Source of the DNA: Pagrus major
Taxonomy: Eukaryota > Chordata > Actinopteri > Spariformes > Sparidae
DNA length: 64,000 bases
Direction of reading: 5' to 3'
Assembly: GCF_040436345.1 (NCBI RefSeq)
Contig: NC_133236.1
Span: 11,172,165 to 11,236,164 of the forward strand
Position numbers and translations under genes: made by a program. Positions 10,696-19,677 of this stretch are shown one piece after another. How positions within the stretch are numbered: position 1 is the stretch's first letter; each line of letters opens with the position of its first letter. The notes below the pieces were generated by a model. That model was given only the letters and a program-made list of their open reading frames with translations. It was not told the DNA's origin and did no database searches.

Positions 10696-13600
10696 TTATA
10701 TCTTTAAATCCTATAGATTGTGTCTCTTTTGTAAAATACACTTTATCCTGCAAGCAACATTTTAAGAGTTCTCACTTAAACAGAAGCTCAATCCTGACCT
10801 GAGAGTCTCCAGTGTACAGTATGGACTGTCCAGTCCGGCAGAGAGTAGCTTCACTCCTGAATCCTGCAGATCATTGTTACTCAGGTCCAGTTCTCTCAGA
10901 CTACAGGACTGAGAGCTGAGAACTGACACCAAAGCTTCACAGCTTCTCTCTGACAGATTACAGCCAGTCAGCCTGAAAAACATGCACAGGAATAAATGTG
11001 AAGACATTTCCCTCCTTATTTAATTTGACTTACTTTTATTTTTGTGAGCAGGTTTAATAATCCAACCTGAGGGTCTCCAGTGTACAGTTTGGACTCTCTA
11101 GTTCAGCCGACAGCTGCTTCACTCCTGAATCCGACAGGTCGTTGTTACTCATGTCCAGCTCTCTCAGACTGGAGGAGCCGAGAACTGAGGACAGAGCTTC
11201 ACAGCTTCTCTCTGACAGATGACACCCACTCAGCCTGGAGAAGAGTTGGTGATAAAGATACATACTGATTTCTATTGTATGCAAGGGATGCACAATGTGA
11301 GATTTTTAACAGATATTTTCGAAATCATGTTGGTGATGGCGACATATGCACATTTCTTTCTGCATCCCTATTGAGTACAGAATCAAACACATCACATTTC
11401 TATGGTTGCCCTTACTGAGTTGATGAAATAAAGATTTTTTGGGATCATTGGTGTTTTTTAGTTAAATATATTTGTTTTTTTTTAATAAAGTATATTATAA
11501 CAAAGATATCATGGATTGTACCTTAGATTTCTGGGGATGAGCCTTATCTGAACTACAAGGTCACAGATTTTTGTCTTTCATTTCATGGCTGCATTAATCT
11601 GTGAAGGTTCAATAAAGCTGAAGAAACAATATGAATATTTTTCAGTTAATAAACTTATTAATTAGTTGACTAAATCTTAGACTCTCATTTGACATTTATT
11701 AGCTGAGAACAAACCATACACATAGTTAGTATCTGCACTTACAGAGCTTTGTTGGAGCCTTTGACCACCGGCAGCAGCCTCAGCAGAACCTCCTCAGAAG
11801 CGGAGTATTTCTTCAGGTCAAACACTTCCAGATCTTTCTCCGATGACAGTAAGATGAAGCCCAGAGCCGACCACTGACCCGGAGACAGTTTATCTGTGGA
11901 GAGACTTCCTGAACTCAGGTACATTTGGATCTCCTCCACTAGAGAATGATCATTCAGTTCATTCAGACAGTGGAATAGATTGATGCTTCTCTCTGGAGAC
12001 AGGTTCTCGCTGATCTCCTTCTTGATGTACTCGACTGTTTCCTGATTGGTCTGTGAGCTGTTTCCTGTGTGTGTCACCAGACCTCGTAGGAGAGTATGAT
12101 TGGTTTGCAGTGAGAGACCCAGGAGGAAACGGAGGAACAAGTCCAGGTGTCCATTTGGACTCTGTAAGGCCGTGGTCACTGCGCTCTGGTAGAGTTGTGT
12201 TGGATAAGGTCTGTATCTGAATACTTTCGACCACCACAGGGCTGATGGTTCTCCTGACAGCAGATTGATGCCAGAGTTAAAGAAAGTCAGATGGACATGA
12301 AGAGCAGCCAGAAACTCCTGAACGCTCAGATGGACAAAGCAGAACACCTTGTCCTGGTACAGTCCTCTCTCCTCTTTAAAGATCTGTGTGAACACTCCTG
12401 AGTACACTGAGGCTGCTCTGATGTCGATGCCGCACTCTGTCAAGTCTGATTCATAGAAGATCAGGTTGCCTTTCTGCAGCTGTTCAAAAGCCAGTTTTCC
12501 CAGAGACATGATCATCTTCTTGCTCTCTGGACTCCAGTGTGGATCCGTCTCAGCTCCTCCATCATACTTGACGTTCTTCAGCTTGGACTGAACCACCAGG
12601 AAGTGGATGTACATCTCAGTCAGGGTCTTGGGTAGCTCTTCTTCCTCTCTGGTCTTCATCACATCCTCCAGAACTGTAGCAGTGACCCAGCAGAAGACTG
12701 GGATGTGGCACATGATGTGGAGGCTTCGTGATGTCTTGATGTGGGAGATGATCCTGTTGGCCTGCTCCTCATCTCTGAATCTCTTCCTGAAGTACTCCTC
12801 CTTTTGTTCATCAGTGAACCCTCTGACTTCTGTCACCATGTCAACACACTCAATAGGGATCTGATTGGCTCCTGCAGGTCGTGTGGTTATCCAGAGGTGA
12901 GCAGAGGGAAGCAGTTTCCCCCTGATGAGGTTTGTCAGCAGCACATCCACTGAGGTGGGCTCTGTGGCATCAGTGAGGATCTCAGTGCCGCGGAAGTCCA
13001 GAGGAAGTCGACACTCGTCCAGTCCATCAAAGATGAACACGACCTTGAACTCTTCAAACCTGCGGATTCCTGCGTCTTTGGTTTCAGTGAAGAAGTGATG
13101 AACGAGATCTACCAAGCTGTACTTTTTCTCTTTCAGCACATTCAGCTCTCTGAAAGTGAACGGAAATGTGAACTGAATGTCCTGGTTGGCTTTGTCTTCA
13201 GCCCAGTCCAGAGTGAACTTCTGTGTCAAGACTGTTTTCCCAATGCCAGCCACTCCCTTCGTCATTGCTGTTCTGATTGGTTCATCTCTTCCAGGTGAGG
13301 GTTTAAAGATATCTTCTTGTCTGATTGTTGTTTCTGGTCTGGCCGGTTTCCTGGACGCTGCTTCAATCTGTCTGACCTCATGTTCATCATTGACGACTCC
13401 CGTCCCTCCCTCTGTGATGTACAGCTCTGTGTAGATCTCATTCAGAAAGGTTTGGTTTCCTGCTTTAGCGATCCCCTCGAACACGGACCGAAACTTCTTC
13501 TGCAGGTTAGATTTGAGTTGACGCTGACAAACTGCAACAATGCTTCCTGAATGAAGACACAACAAATCAGTGAGTGGATGTTTGTGTGAATAAGAAAACA

Positions 13601-16392
13601 GTCTAATGAGAATCCTCTTACTGCTCTGCAGACTGTCAGCCAGCTCCTCCTGCTTCATCCTCCTCAGGAAGTGCAGTGTGATCTTCAGGAATGCCTCACT
13701 GCTGCTCCTCCTCTGCTCTTCCTCCTCACCGCCCAACACCTCCTCATCCTCACTCTGCCTCTCTAAGCACTCTGGGTAATCTGGACTCAGAACCTTCTGG
13801 AACTTCTTTAGCTCGTTTCTCACAAAGGTGGCGATGTTGTCCTCAAGATGCTGGAAAAGAATAAATTGTAAAAGACAGTTTTTCATTTAATTTGCAGCTT
13901 AAGTAAACTTGTTTTCAGACATTTACTCACCTTAAATATGGAGTCCAGGTCTGTTGGATGCTGCTGACCACCGGGAACCTGCTGCACTCTGCAGAGAAAA
14001 CATGAAGTAGTATGATTACAAATGTTAACAGGGACACATTTGTACAGAGGCTGCCTACTTCTGGGGACATCTGATTGATTAGGTGATACAGTTTTCTGGT
14101 ATTAATGATGATATCTTTAGGCTGATATAAGAAGCTATCTCAGCATCTCATTTGTCACATAATTCTTTGATTTTCCGATTTTCCTGGAAAACTGGTCTGT
14201 CTCTCTGTACTAAATTGGGTGCTAAGAGACTGAAAAGGAGTTTACTGATTTTGTAAAAGTCTTGAGAGAATCACCAGCTTACTGTGGTAGAGGGGTTTGC
14301 ATGCCTTCATGACCCTGGGAGCTGAGTTGTTTAAAACATGTCCGTAGGGCTGGGTATCGAACTTCGCTATTTTAATGGCACCGACTGAACTGCCTCAATA
14401 CTATCGAGTATCAAAAAATGTCTTGTCATTCGATATCAAATTTCAACACCTAAGGAGTTCATCTCATCAGCGTCAGTGAGCCAATAAGCATGCAGCATGC
14501 TTGTTGTGCCAAGATCTAATAGTGCTGGTGAGTGGCTGTCTCGAGGCAATGCAGGAAAAACACTAGGTTAAACTCCAAGATGGGGCTCATCACGTGTATG
14601 TGTCATGTTGTTTGTTGTTAAAACGGACTTAATAAAATTGTTATAGAAAAAAGTATTATTCAGGAACCAGTATCAAGGTCAAGTCAAGGTATTGGTATAT
14701 GTACCAGTATCAAAGATTACATTACATTTTACATATTACATTTTATTTATATTTTAAAGTTAACATTTTTCAACATTTTTTGCTTTATCTTCAGCAGACT
14801 CACCTATTGTAACTAGTTGTTTGTCTTCACTGTAAAAGTCGCTCAGCTGCAGAGTAACAACCTCTTCTGGTTTAAAGGTCATATTGGTAACATTTTTATG
14901 TCGCCAAATCATTATTTTTTAAAAATAAATAAATAAATCTACAGAGCTTGTAGAAAGGTGCAGCATAAAAGTATCACTACTCCTTAAAAACATTATTATG
15001 ATTATGAATCAATAATTTAAAAATGTTTGTCAGGTCCAAAATGATTGTGTGTGTATGAATTCTGACGGTCGGTTCCAGCTTCTAACGAGGTTCGTCAGCT
15101 AATAGTATCACACCGTTGGTATCATGTGGTATCAGTTTGTGGAAAAAAACCTAAAAATATCTTCGGCATAATGTACTGCCCTAACATTAGCTAACTATTG
15201 TTACCAACATTAACGTTAACTAGCGTGAGCAACGTTAACGTTAGCTAGTGCAACACTTGAGGGGGGCAGATGATTCGTAGCTGAATGTGATCAAAAACAC
15301 CTTTCAATTCTTACTTTTCTTTATCAGAGCGGTCTTCATCCTTGAAGGTAACAGGCTCAATCATGGAGCAGTCACTCTTCATGGACACACCGCTGGGTGC
15401 AGGGGAGTCTGGTCTCTGCTGGTGAACCCTGCGAGAAACACACAGACAAACCAACGCACCTCTTAAAGCAACATTATGTAGAAATTAGCATTTTGTGTGA
15501 TTCGGCGCTCCCCACAGTTTGCGCAACACCACTAAATACAAATCCCAGGTCTGTAACAAGGTGGAGTGGTTGAGACAGAGACACCATTCACCCTGTTACA
15601 AGACAGCACCTCCCACAGGTTGGACTGGCTTGTTTAGGCGCCATACAGCCAAGCTGCTCCCACGACAGCTCAATAGGCTTGAGATCTGGCGGCCGGTCCA
15701 TTACAGACAGAATACCAGCTGACTGCTTCTCTTAGTAGTTCTTGCACGGTTTGGATCTGTGCTTTGGGTCATCGTCTCGTTGTAGGATGAAGTTGGCTCA
15801 ACTCAAGCGCCATCCACAGGGTAGGACGTGGCATTGCAAAATGGAGTGACAGCCTTCCTTATTCAAGACTCCTTTGACCCTGTACAAATCTCCTTTCATA
15901 CTTCCCTCTTGCGTCGACGACACCCATCTAAAAACTTCATTTTGATCTCAACTACGTTATATATGTTCACGGACAGAATCAAAATCACTTCTCTGGTTGT
16001 TCCTGCAAAAAAAGGTGTCTCCAGGACCACATTTTACCATGATGACACACACACAGACTCATTACTAGATGACGCTGCAGAGTAACAAACTCTTCTGCTT
16101 TAAATTCTTACTTTTCTTCATCCTTGAAGGTAACAGGCTCAATCATGGAGCAGTCACTCTTCATGGACACACCGCTGGGTGCAGGAGAGTCTGCCCTCTG
16201 CTGGTGAACCCTGATGAGAACACACACAGAGCTTTGACTGTGAATAATGACGGTGGAGTGATTTGATCTGAGAGTCACGGACAGTTAGAGATCCTCATCT
16301 CACCTCTGAGCTCCGGTCTGTCCGTCATGTTCCTCACACAGAGTGGCTGTAGAGAGAGGGACGTCCTCCTCTGTCTCCTCACAAGGATTCAT
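4533..16392 (-). CDS. NLRC3-like / NLRP-type fish NLR: N-terminal repeats-FISNA-NACHT-LRR-B30.2, complete, 11 coding exons
   Basis: Coding exons in order are 16304-16392, 16112-16210, 15315-15428, 13931-13988, 13622-13850, 11743-13546, 11067-11234, 10799-10972, 6079-6252, 5856-5902 and 4533-5086. All introns follow GT-AG and all phases agree; the 3,510 bases give 1,169 residues plus stop. The protein should be a cytosolic nucleotide-dependent innate immune sensor of the large fish-specific NLR-C expansion. It starts [13 protein letters not shown] and has two ~33-38-residue repeats. FISNA follows before about residue 290. NACHT has Walker A GVAGIGKT at 294-301 and Walker B FDGLDECR at about 369-376, then NOD helical domains. 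LRR units cover about 798-969, a linker 970-985 and PRY-SPRY 986-1169. No PYD or CARD is seen. The frame shows no stop or frameshift. Fish genomes carry many relatives, so a specific symbol is not assignable. The ligand is unknown. Confidence 0.9.
5087..5855 (-). other. NLR intron 10
   Basis: A 769-base intron between the linker exon and the B30.2 exon. No mobile element or exon-like stretch is recognised. Confidence 0.7.
5856..5902 (-). CDS. NLR exon 10: 47-base linker to B30.2
   Basis: It encodes [15 protein letters not shown], the short conserved connector (usually like VDHGG-RLKPGLRKY) that joins the LRR block to the PRY-SPRY domain in fish NLRs. Donor gtgagt and acceptor cctccag are canonical. 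The exon is too short to stand out as an open frame, but both splice phases (2 in, 1 out) fit the neighbouring exons. Confidence 0.88.
6079..6252 (-). CDS. NLR exon 9: third leucine-rich repeat exon
   Basis: A 174-base exon, the standard fish NLR LRR-exon length, encoding [18 protein letters not shown], then [19 protein letters not shown] and ending [12 protein letters not shown]. The LxELDLSYN core and the closing ETLR are diagnostic. It is separated from the other two LRR exons by 4.5 kb because mobile elements lie in the intron. Confidence 0.93.
6253..6845 (-). other. NLR intron 8, distal part
   Basis: Unique-looking intron sequence between the third LRR exon and the palindromic element. 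No additional LRR exon is visible. Confidence 0.6.
6846..7142. mobile_element. palindromic non-autonomous element with ~77-bp terminal inverted repeats
   Basis: The left arm starts GTAATTCTAGGTGCTATATC and runs to the CATCCAAGAGG block near 6922. The right arm is its near-complete reverse complement, from CCTCTTGGATGAGAGG to CTTAGAATTAC at 7142. Arms differ at only a few positions, and the spacer is about 145 bases without coding capacity. The arrangement is that of a fold-back or MITE-type element mobilised in trans. No target duplication was confirmed. Confidence 0.8.
7149..9905 (+). CDS. LINE ORF2 polyprotein: AP endonuclease (partial) - reverse transcriptase
   Basis: The frame is open from at least 7149, upstream of the first ATG at 7347, to a stop at 9903-9905. 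The N-terminal part reads [16 protein letters not shown], then [18 protein letters not shown] and VSDHF, which are APE-type endonuclease motifs. The reverse transcriptase follows: [33 protein letters not shown], motif A with [13 protein letters not shown], motif [15 protein letters not shown] and motif C YADD at 9078-9089. The C-terminus contains [28 protein letters not shown] and [10 protein letters not shown]. It copies and inserts the element by target-primed reverse transcription. No frameshift or stop was found, so the copy looks young, but the missing 5' end means it probably cannot move on its own. Confidence 0.92.
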   Translation, partial: SLLNKSFIINDIILDKNLDIIFLTETWLGTDAPVVLTEASPPNFNFLFSTRGCRRGGGTASIAKTNMHTNKVNFNSYTSFEYHAFVCSSPPILCITIYRPPQYSTSFINEFSELLSIIHTSFNRILITGDFNLHVDISSDLLSREFLNLLHCLDFKQHVTQPTHSRGRTLDLVISYGLSIGAPSVVDLAVSDHFCVFFTITSFNQREAPVGTVRKRYLTSEVAANFIQILQSTPAEILPAPCDFITDNFNNKIKTTLDSVAPLFIKTVKTRSTPPWRTEDIKKLKRECRSAERRWRKSKLTVHYDILRQRLKIYNNTVKQARISHFQNLIHDHKNNPKFLFSTIDLLTNKTFKRSSRIPDDALCEDFADHFRRKINDIRSSLLSQQLLTSGSLLLPEETLESFALVDARTLGRVFSQVKPTTCLLDPIPTPFFKTLYGFFEEHLLYLVNCSLQTGVFPTSFKTAVVKPLLKKSDLDPNVLNNYRPVSNLPFLSKILEKLVSNQVNEFFNSKHILESHQSGFRMNHSTETALLKILNDIRCNLDNNKLTVLVLLDLTAAFDTVDHHILLNRLRNLVGLSGTVFNWFTSYLTDRSFFVSMDTCSSRTHKIKCGVPQGSILGPTLFNLYMLPLGDVIRRHGINFHSYADDTQLYIAASPDDTGPIDALFNCILDIRSWMAANFLQLNQDKTEVLVIGPEGQREKLLPKLQDFKPSKSVKNLGVIFDSDLTFIPHIKNITKIGFYHLKNIARVRPFLSQASTEVLMHAFISCRLDYCNALLSGLPKKSLHNLQLLQNSAARVLTKTRGREHITPVLKSLHWLPVRFRINFKVLLLVFKCLNGLGSSYLSALLLPYQPSRTLRSSGAGLLTIPQVRTRTHGEAAFSYYGPRLWNSLPENLRAAENVDVFKKRLKTHLFNQAFN
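9940..10010. repeat. ATTT tetranucleotide microsatellite in the LINE 3' UTR
   Basis: An almost perfect run of TTTA units directly after the LINE coding region, ending in ATT units. Confidence 0.9.
10799..10972 (-). CDS. NLR exon 8: second leucine-rich repeat exon
   Basis: 174 bases encoding [39 protein letters not shown] and the closing CTLETLR. The acceptor is tttttcag and the donor is gtcagg. The phase matches the exons on both sides. It resembles exon 7 closely, as expected for LRR exons that multiply by duplication. Confidence 0.94.
11067..11234 (-). CDS. NLR exon 7: first leucine-rich repeat exon
   Basis: 168 bases, two codons shorter than the usual 174, encoding [39 protein letters not shown] and LETLR. 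The missing codons fall in the loop before LRELDM. The frame is intact. Confidence 0.94.
11235..11742 (-). other. NLR intron 6
   Basis: 508 bases of AT-rich intron between the NACHT exon and the first LRR exon. Nothing else recognised. Confidence 0.7.
11743..13546 (-). CDS. NLR exon 6: FISNA end, NACHT ATPase, NOD winged-helix and helical domains
   Basis: A single 1,804-base exon, the usual size for fish NLRs. It begins with the conserved FISNA tail ([45 protein letters not shown]). NACHT follows with the P-loop GVAGIGKT, Walker [11 protein letters not shown], sensor-like [14 protein letters not shown] and the [17 protein letters not shown] segment. Helical and winged-helix features include [46 protein letters not shown] and [17 protein letters not shown]. 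These residues bind ATP and control oligomerisation in the family. The exon ends in GSNKAL with two bases of the next Leu codon, giving the junction ALLSGC. No disabling change is visible. Confidence 0.96.
13622..13850 (-). CDS. NLR exon 5: FISNA N-terminal part
   Basis: 229 bases encoding [40 protein letters not shown], an acidic [16 protein letters not shown] stretch and [18 protein letters not shown]. The [12 protein letters not shown] and [10 protein letters not shown] motifs are standard for the FISNA region preceding the NACHT domain. Donor gtaaga and acceptor cttttccag are canonical. Confidence 0.93.
13931..13988 (-). CDS. NLR exon 4: short connector exon
   Basis: 58 bases encoding [19 protein letters not shown]. 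The DLDSIFK end leads directly into [10 protein letters not shown] of the next exon, matching the DSIF-LLEENI connection usual in this family. The acceptor is tctctgcag and the donor is gtgagt. Confidence 0.85.
13989..15314 (-). other. NLR intron 3, containing a dispersed repeat
   Basis: A 1.3-kb intron. The segment about 14346-14725 starts with gggctgggtatcg and contains several TATCGAGTATC / AGTATCAAGG motifs; it resembles a common fish non-autonomous DNA element. The rest shows only AT-rich unique sequence, including several near-repeats of AACGTTAACGTTAGC around 15200-15245. Confidence 0.5.
14346..14725. repeat. probable non-autonomous DNA element (gggctgggtatcg type)
   Basis: The opening motif and the internal tatcga/tatcaa inverted motifs are a pattern I associate with dispersed repeats in fish genomes. 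Ends and target duplication were not defined, so the extent is approximate. Confidence 0.4.
15315..15428 (-). CDS. NLR exon 3: second copy of the N-terminal ~30-residue repeat
   Basis: 114 bases encoding [37 protein letters not shown]. The motif QRPDSP-PS-VSMKSD-SM is the repeated N-terminal peptide of several fish NLR-C subgroups; its function is not established. It differs from exon 2 by three substitutions and an extra 15 bases near its 3' end. Confidence 0.9.
15530..15905 (-). pseudogene. Tc1/mariner transposase relic
   Basis: Read on the minus strand, several frames give [40 protein letters not shown] and short later segments. These match the Tc1 transposase pattern QQDNDPKHT ... PDLNPIE-LWE, which carries the second catalytic Asp and the final Glu. 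In-frame stops (for example after KNY) and shifts make it inactive. It lies in the intron between the two duplicated N-terminal exons of the NLR gene. Terminal repeats were not located. Confidence 0.75.
16112..16210 (-). CDS. NLR exon 2: first copy of the N-terminal ~30-residue repeat
   Basis: 99 bases encoding [32 protein letters not shown]. It is nearly identical to exon 3 and has the same phase at both ends, so either copy could be skipped or multiplied without a frameshift. Acceptor ctcatcag, donor gtaaga. Confidence 0.9.
16304..16392 (-). CDS. NLR exon 1 (coding): start codon and acidic N-terminus
   Basis: It encodes [18 protein letters not shown], then [12 protein letters not shown], matching the usual fish NLR opening (M-E-E-GVP--TTLCEEHD-Q). 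The ATG at 16392 is followed by an intact frame to the donor gtgaga. A possible acceptor for a non-coding first exon lies 14 bases upstream of the ATG, at about 16407-16408. Confidence 0.87.
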
Positions 16393-16955
16393 TGCAGAGC
16401 TCACACCTTCACACAGACACAACAACATGCTGTCACATGTCAGGTTACAGTTCTCCTCTGTCACATGACAAAGTTAGAGTTCACACAAATACATACAAAT
16501 CAGACGGTTTACATGTTGACAACCGTTTTATTTATTAAAGTTGGACTACAGGTTACATGTAGAAGTAATATGAAGTACTTTTACTTTGAAGTGTTTGAGA
16601 AATCCTTATAGAAAACAAGGTTAAGTCAGTTTTTTACTTAGATGTTGAATAAAAACTCTTTTTCCAGAAGTATTTCACCTGTATTTTGACTTCAACGGTA
16701 GTCAACTGTGTTTGTGACCTCTTCTCAAGTATTTTCTGAAAAAAACAAACAAAAAACTCGAACAACAATGGTGTCTTCTTTCTGTTCAAACGTATTCTGC
16801 TAAAAAAAAACACAAGCAGTTGATCCTGAACACCTCTCACTTTAACCACACCGGTGGTTAACTGTGTCAGACTAATGCGAGACAGAAACATTCAGATAAC
16901 ATGAGTCACTGCAGGAGAAAAGAGAAGAAATCTGACATGAAAAACGCAAACATAC

Positions 16956-16995
16956 CTCTTTGTGTGGAGGCAGCAACTAGTTCTGCGTCACCAGA
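16956..16995 (-). other. possible non-coding first exon of the NLR gene
   Basis: A good donor (AAAGAG then gtatgt on the minus strand) at 16955 ends a short stretch immediately downstream of the ISRE-like motif. It would splice to the coding exon beginning near 16406. Placement of the transcription start is inference. Confidence 0.4.
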
Positions 16996-16999
16996 GAGT

Positions 17000-17011
17000 G
17001 AAAGTGAAAGT
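17000..17011 (-). promoter_or_regulatory. ISRE/IRF-like element upstream of the NLR gene
   Basis: The plus strand reads GAAAGTGAAAGT; its complement contains TTTCACTTTC, which fits the ISRE core TTTCNNTTTC bound by IRF and ISGF3 factors. It lies a few bases upstream of the probable first exon, a position typical of interferon-induced genes. A third GAAAG follows at about 17020. Function is inferred from the motif only. Confidence 0.5.
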
Positions 17012-19592
17012 TAGAGACAGAAAGTAAACTTTACTTTTTCTTTCCTTTTTTAAAAGAAGTTAATAGTTAATAGTAAAAATCCTCTCAGTGCAAGTTAAAA
17101 CATTACTCTGAGTTATGACAGGTCTGATCTAATAACAGGCTTGTGAGCTACTTTTCTGTAATGGAAAGTATTTTTTACTTAGTGTTTTATTGTATTGGAA
17201 TATTTCTTAGATGTGTGTCCATACAGTTCAACAAACCCAGGCCAGAAAACTACACTTTAAAGTTTCTTTGTAGTTTAAACAGCTGCATCCAACACATCTG
17301 TCATTGTTGTCTCCGTCCTCTTCTTCTTCTGTCCTCTTCATCACCATCTTCTGTGCTTCATCTCACAGGTAATCCCCGTCTTTCTTCTCAAAAGTTGACT
17401 GTGTTTTTCTCCTTCTGACAGCACACTTGTGTCTGTGTGATGGGGAGTCTTTATATACTTTCATATACTTTATACGGAAAAATGTTTGTTCCTTCACCAT
17501 CTCACCTTGCATATTGTATAGTTTTCTACGGTGCTGTCCTGATCAAACAGTTCAATGTAGTGTCATGTAGTGTCTCTGCAAGAGAGATTTACTCACTGTT
17601 ATCATTTGGGAATGTGTTCTGTCTGTAATGTGGTGTTGTGTTCTTTTGAGAGTGGTTTTAACTCGGTTAAAACACCAAAGGTTGAGGGTGTGTGGAAGTT
17701 CATGAATGTCAAATTAATTCATCAAGTACAAGTTTTAACAGACTGCAAGTTCAGATTTGAGAACGACCAGGGTGTGTGTGGACAATTATTTTTGAATGCA
17801 GCGGTCAAGAGTTACTGTGTCACCCTGACATAACCCTGCTTCTTTATCACAATTATTTGTAAATATTACATTTCTGTGTTTATTTTCCCAGTGTAATGTT
17901 TGTATTTTATGTTCTATCTTATTTTTCTATTAATTATGGCATTCTGTTCTTGTTTTTATATTCATGCCAGGTCTGTTTTCACGTGAAACACACAAAAAAG
18001 TGAATATTATTATCATCATCATTATTATTATTATGTTACACTTTAAAAGACCGTTATTCAAAATGGTAATTTTAAAGTTGATTAAACATTAGTTATTTCA
18101 CTATTAACAATTAATTTCATGCTTTATTAACCATTTATTAAGCAATTGTTTATTGTAGTTCACCTTTGATCATTATTTGGATGGCCATTTTGAAGTTGCA
18201 CCTGATGTTTATATTGAAGTTTGCTGATTATTAATATTGTAAAGTAAGATTGTAAAGGTTATCTGACTTTACAATATTAATTAAAGTTGAATTTACTTTA
18301 AATTTGACATTTATTAATGATGGTTATTTTAAATTGTCACAAATGAAGCTTATATTAATATTAATGTAGCTGTTGTTGTTGTTATGTGATGAATCAGCTT
18401 TTTAAAATTTTTCTAAAATACAAAAACTATCCTGATGAAGCCTGTTGATACACATTCTCTTCACATTCTGTAAAAAAAATAGCAAAAGAATTCAAACAAA
18501 CCACAACTTAAACATTTTAAACCTTTTCTGCCTCAAAATGTGCTGCAGCTCAATATCTCAGTCACTGATGAACTTCCATGATGTTGCATCTCTTAAAATA
18601 CAGCAACACTAAACAGTGTGAACCACTTATTCATTCAAATAAATGACAAACAAACACAAGTAAATGTCACAATAATTATTTATTAAGCATACACATTATA
18701 ATATAAATATAAAATATGCTATTTTTGTTTTTAAAATTGGTGAGACATCATTATATCTGTGTTGAGACAGACAACCATACAAACAGGTTTTAATATTCTA
18801 CCAAAATCTGCTGAAACTTCTATGCAGCTGTAACAAACTCGCCATGATGGTGCCGTCCTAAAACCAGAGCCTATGTTCATGGAGCATATCAGAGAAGTGT
18901 GACTGATCTAGGATCAGGTCCGTGGAAATGTCACCGTTAATGAGGAGGCGAACTGGTCGTAGATCAGCGCTCCTAGTCTAAGATGCTGTATGCAGTGGGC
19001 CCACGTACAGAGAGAGCACAATAACCTACCGTATATTTCTTTATATATATATTTCTTACTGGAGTCCAACGATGGCAATTAGCAGCATGATAATGCACCA
19101 CTCAATTTTTTTTTCTAGTTCCATGAAACTGCAAAATAAGTCAGGAAGTAAAGAAATCAAAGAAACATCGAACAGACTGATGATCATTGTCACTGTACTA
19201 AGAGAGAAACTCATCCACAGTGAAACAATCAGAGAGAATCAAACAATCAAATCAGATCAGAGTGATGACGTCTGACGGTCAGGATCCAATCACTTTCACC
19301 TCAGCCAACGACAGGAAGTGGGTCATCTTTACATTTTCACCAAAGCGAGGATGAAGGACATCGAGCTCTGTGCGTTTCACTGACAGATCAATGACAATTA
19401 ATCCTCAAACCATGAATTAGACTTCCAGCTGACTGAGTCTAAAGTGAGCTGATCCCCAAACCGATCAATGACAATAAATAACAAATAGTTTTAACATTTT
19501 TTCTCTTTTTTTCTGTGTTTTTTTATCTCAGTTTTTTTTTTCTCAAGTTTGGTTGACATGCTGAATCCTTGTGTTTGCAGGTTTGTTGTCAA
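17012..19592. other. intergenic region between the NLR gene and the end of fam184a
   Basis: No coding exon was recognised. It contains an ATT/ATC-rich stretch near 18005-18040 and a repeat-like segment at about 18880-18995. The right part probably includes the fam184a 3' UTR. Small open frames here show no family motifs. Confidence 0.5.
18880..18995. repeat. dispersed repeat with CTGATCTAGGATCAG motif
   Basis: The sequence has the palindromic GATCTAGGATC core and the later GATCAGCGCTCCTAGTC block, a pattern I recall from dispersed repeats in fish genomes. Ends undefined. Confidence 0.4.
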
Positions 19593-19677
19593 TCAAAAGG
19601 AAAAGTATTGAGCGAACCACTCCTGGCGCTGGGCGTCCGGGGAGTCGATGGTGGAGTCAGTCTTTGTTTCAGGAGGG
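19593..19677 (-). CDS. fam184a: fam184a last coding exon
   Basis: 85 bases encoding [28 protein letters not shown] and a TGA stop. The SPD-QRQEWFA-YF-F ending is shared with mammalian FAM184A. The acceptor is atctgcag. A 7.5-kb intron precedes it. Confidence 0.92.

Larger units (their letters stand above)
7143..10697 (+). mobile_element. L2-clade LINE, 5'-truncated, with open ORF2, in an NLR intron antisense to the gene
   Basis: The body contains the endonuclease/reverse transcriptase frame, then a 3' UTR with an ATTT microsatellite (9940-10010) and a GC-rich segment. The 3' end reads gtgccatataaataaagattgatttga and finishes in a TTGAT-type short tandem tail, typical of L2/CR1-related elements. 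The 5' end begins abruptly inside the endonuclease domain directly beside the palindromic element, as expected of incomplete reverse transcription. An obvious flanking target duplication was not seen. Confidence 0.9.

Noticed and set aside
12607..13550. Plus-strand open frames opposite the NACHT exon
   Set aside because: Antisense shadows of a well-supported coding exon.
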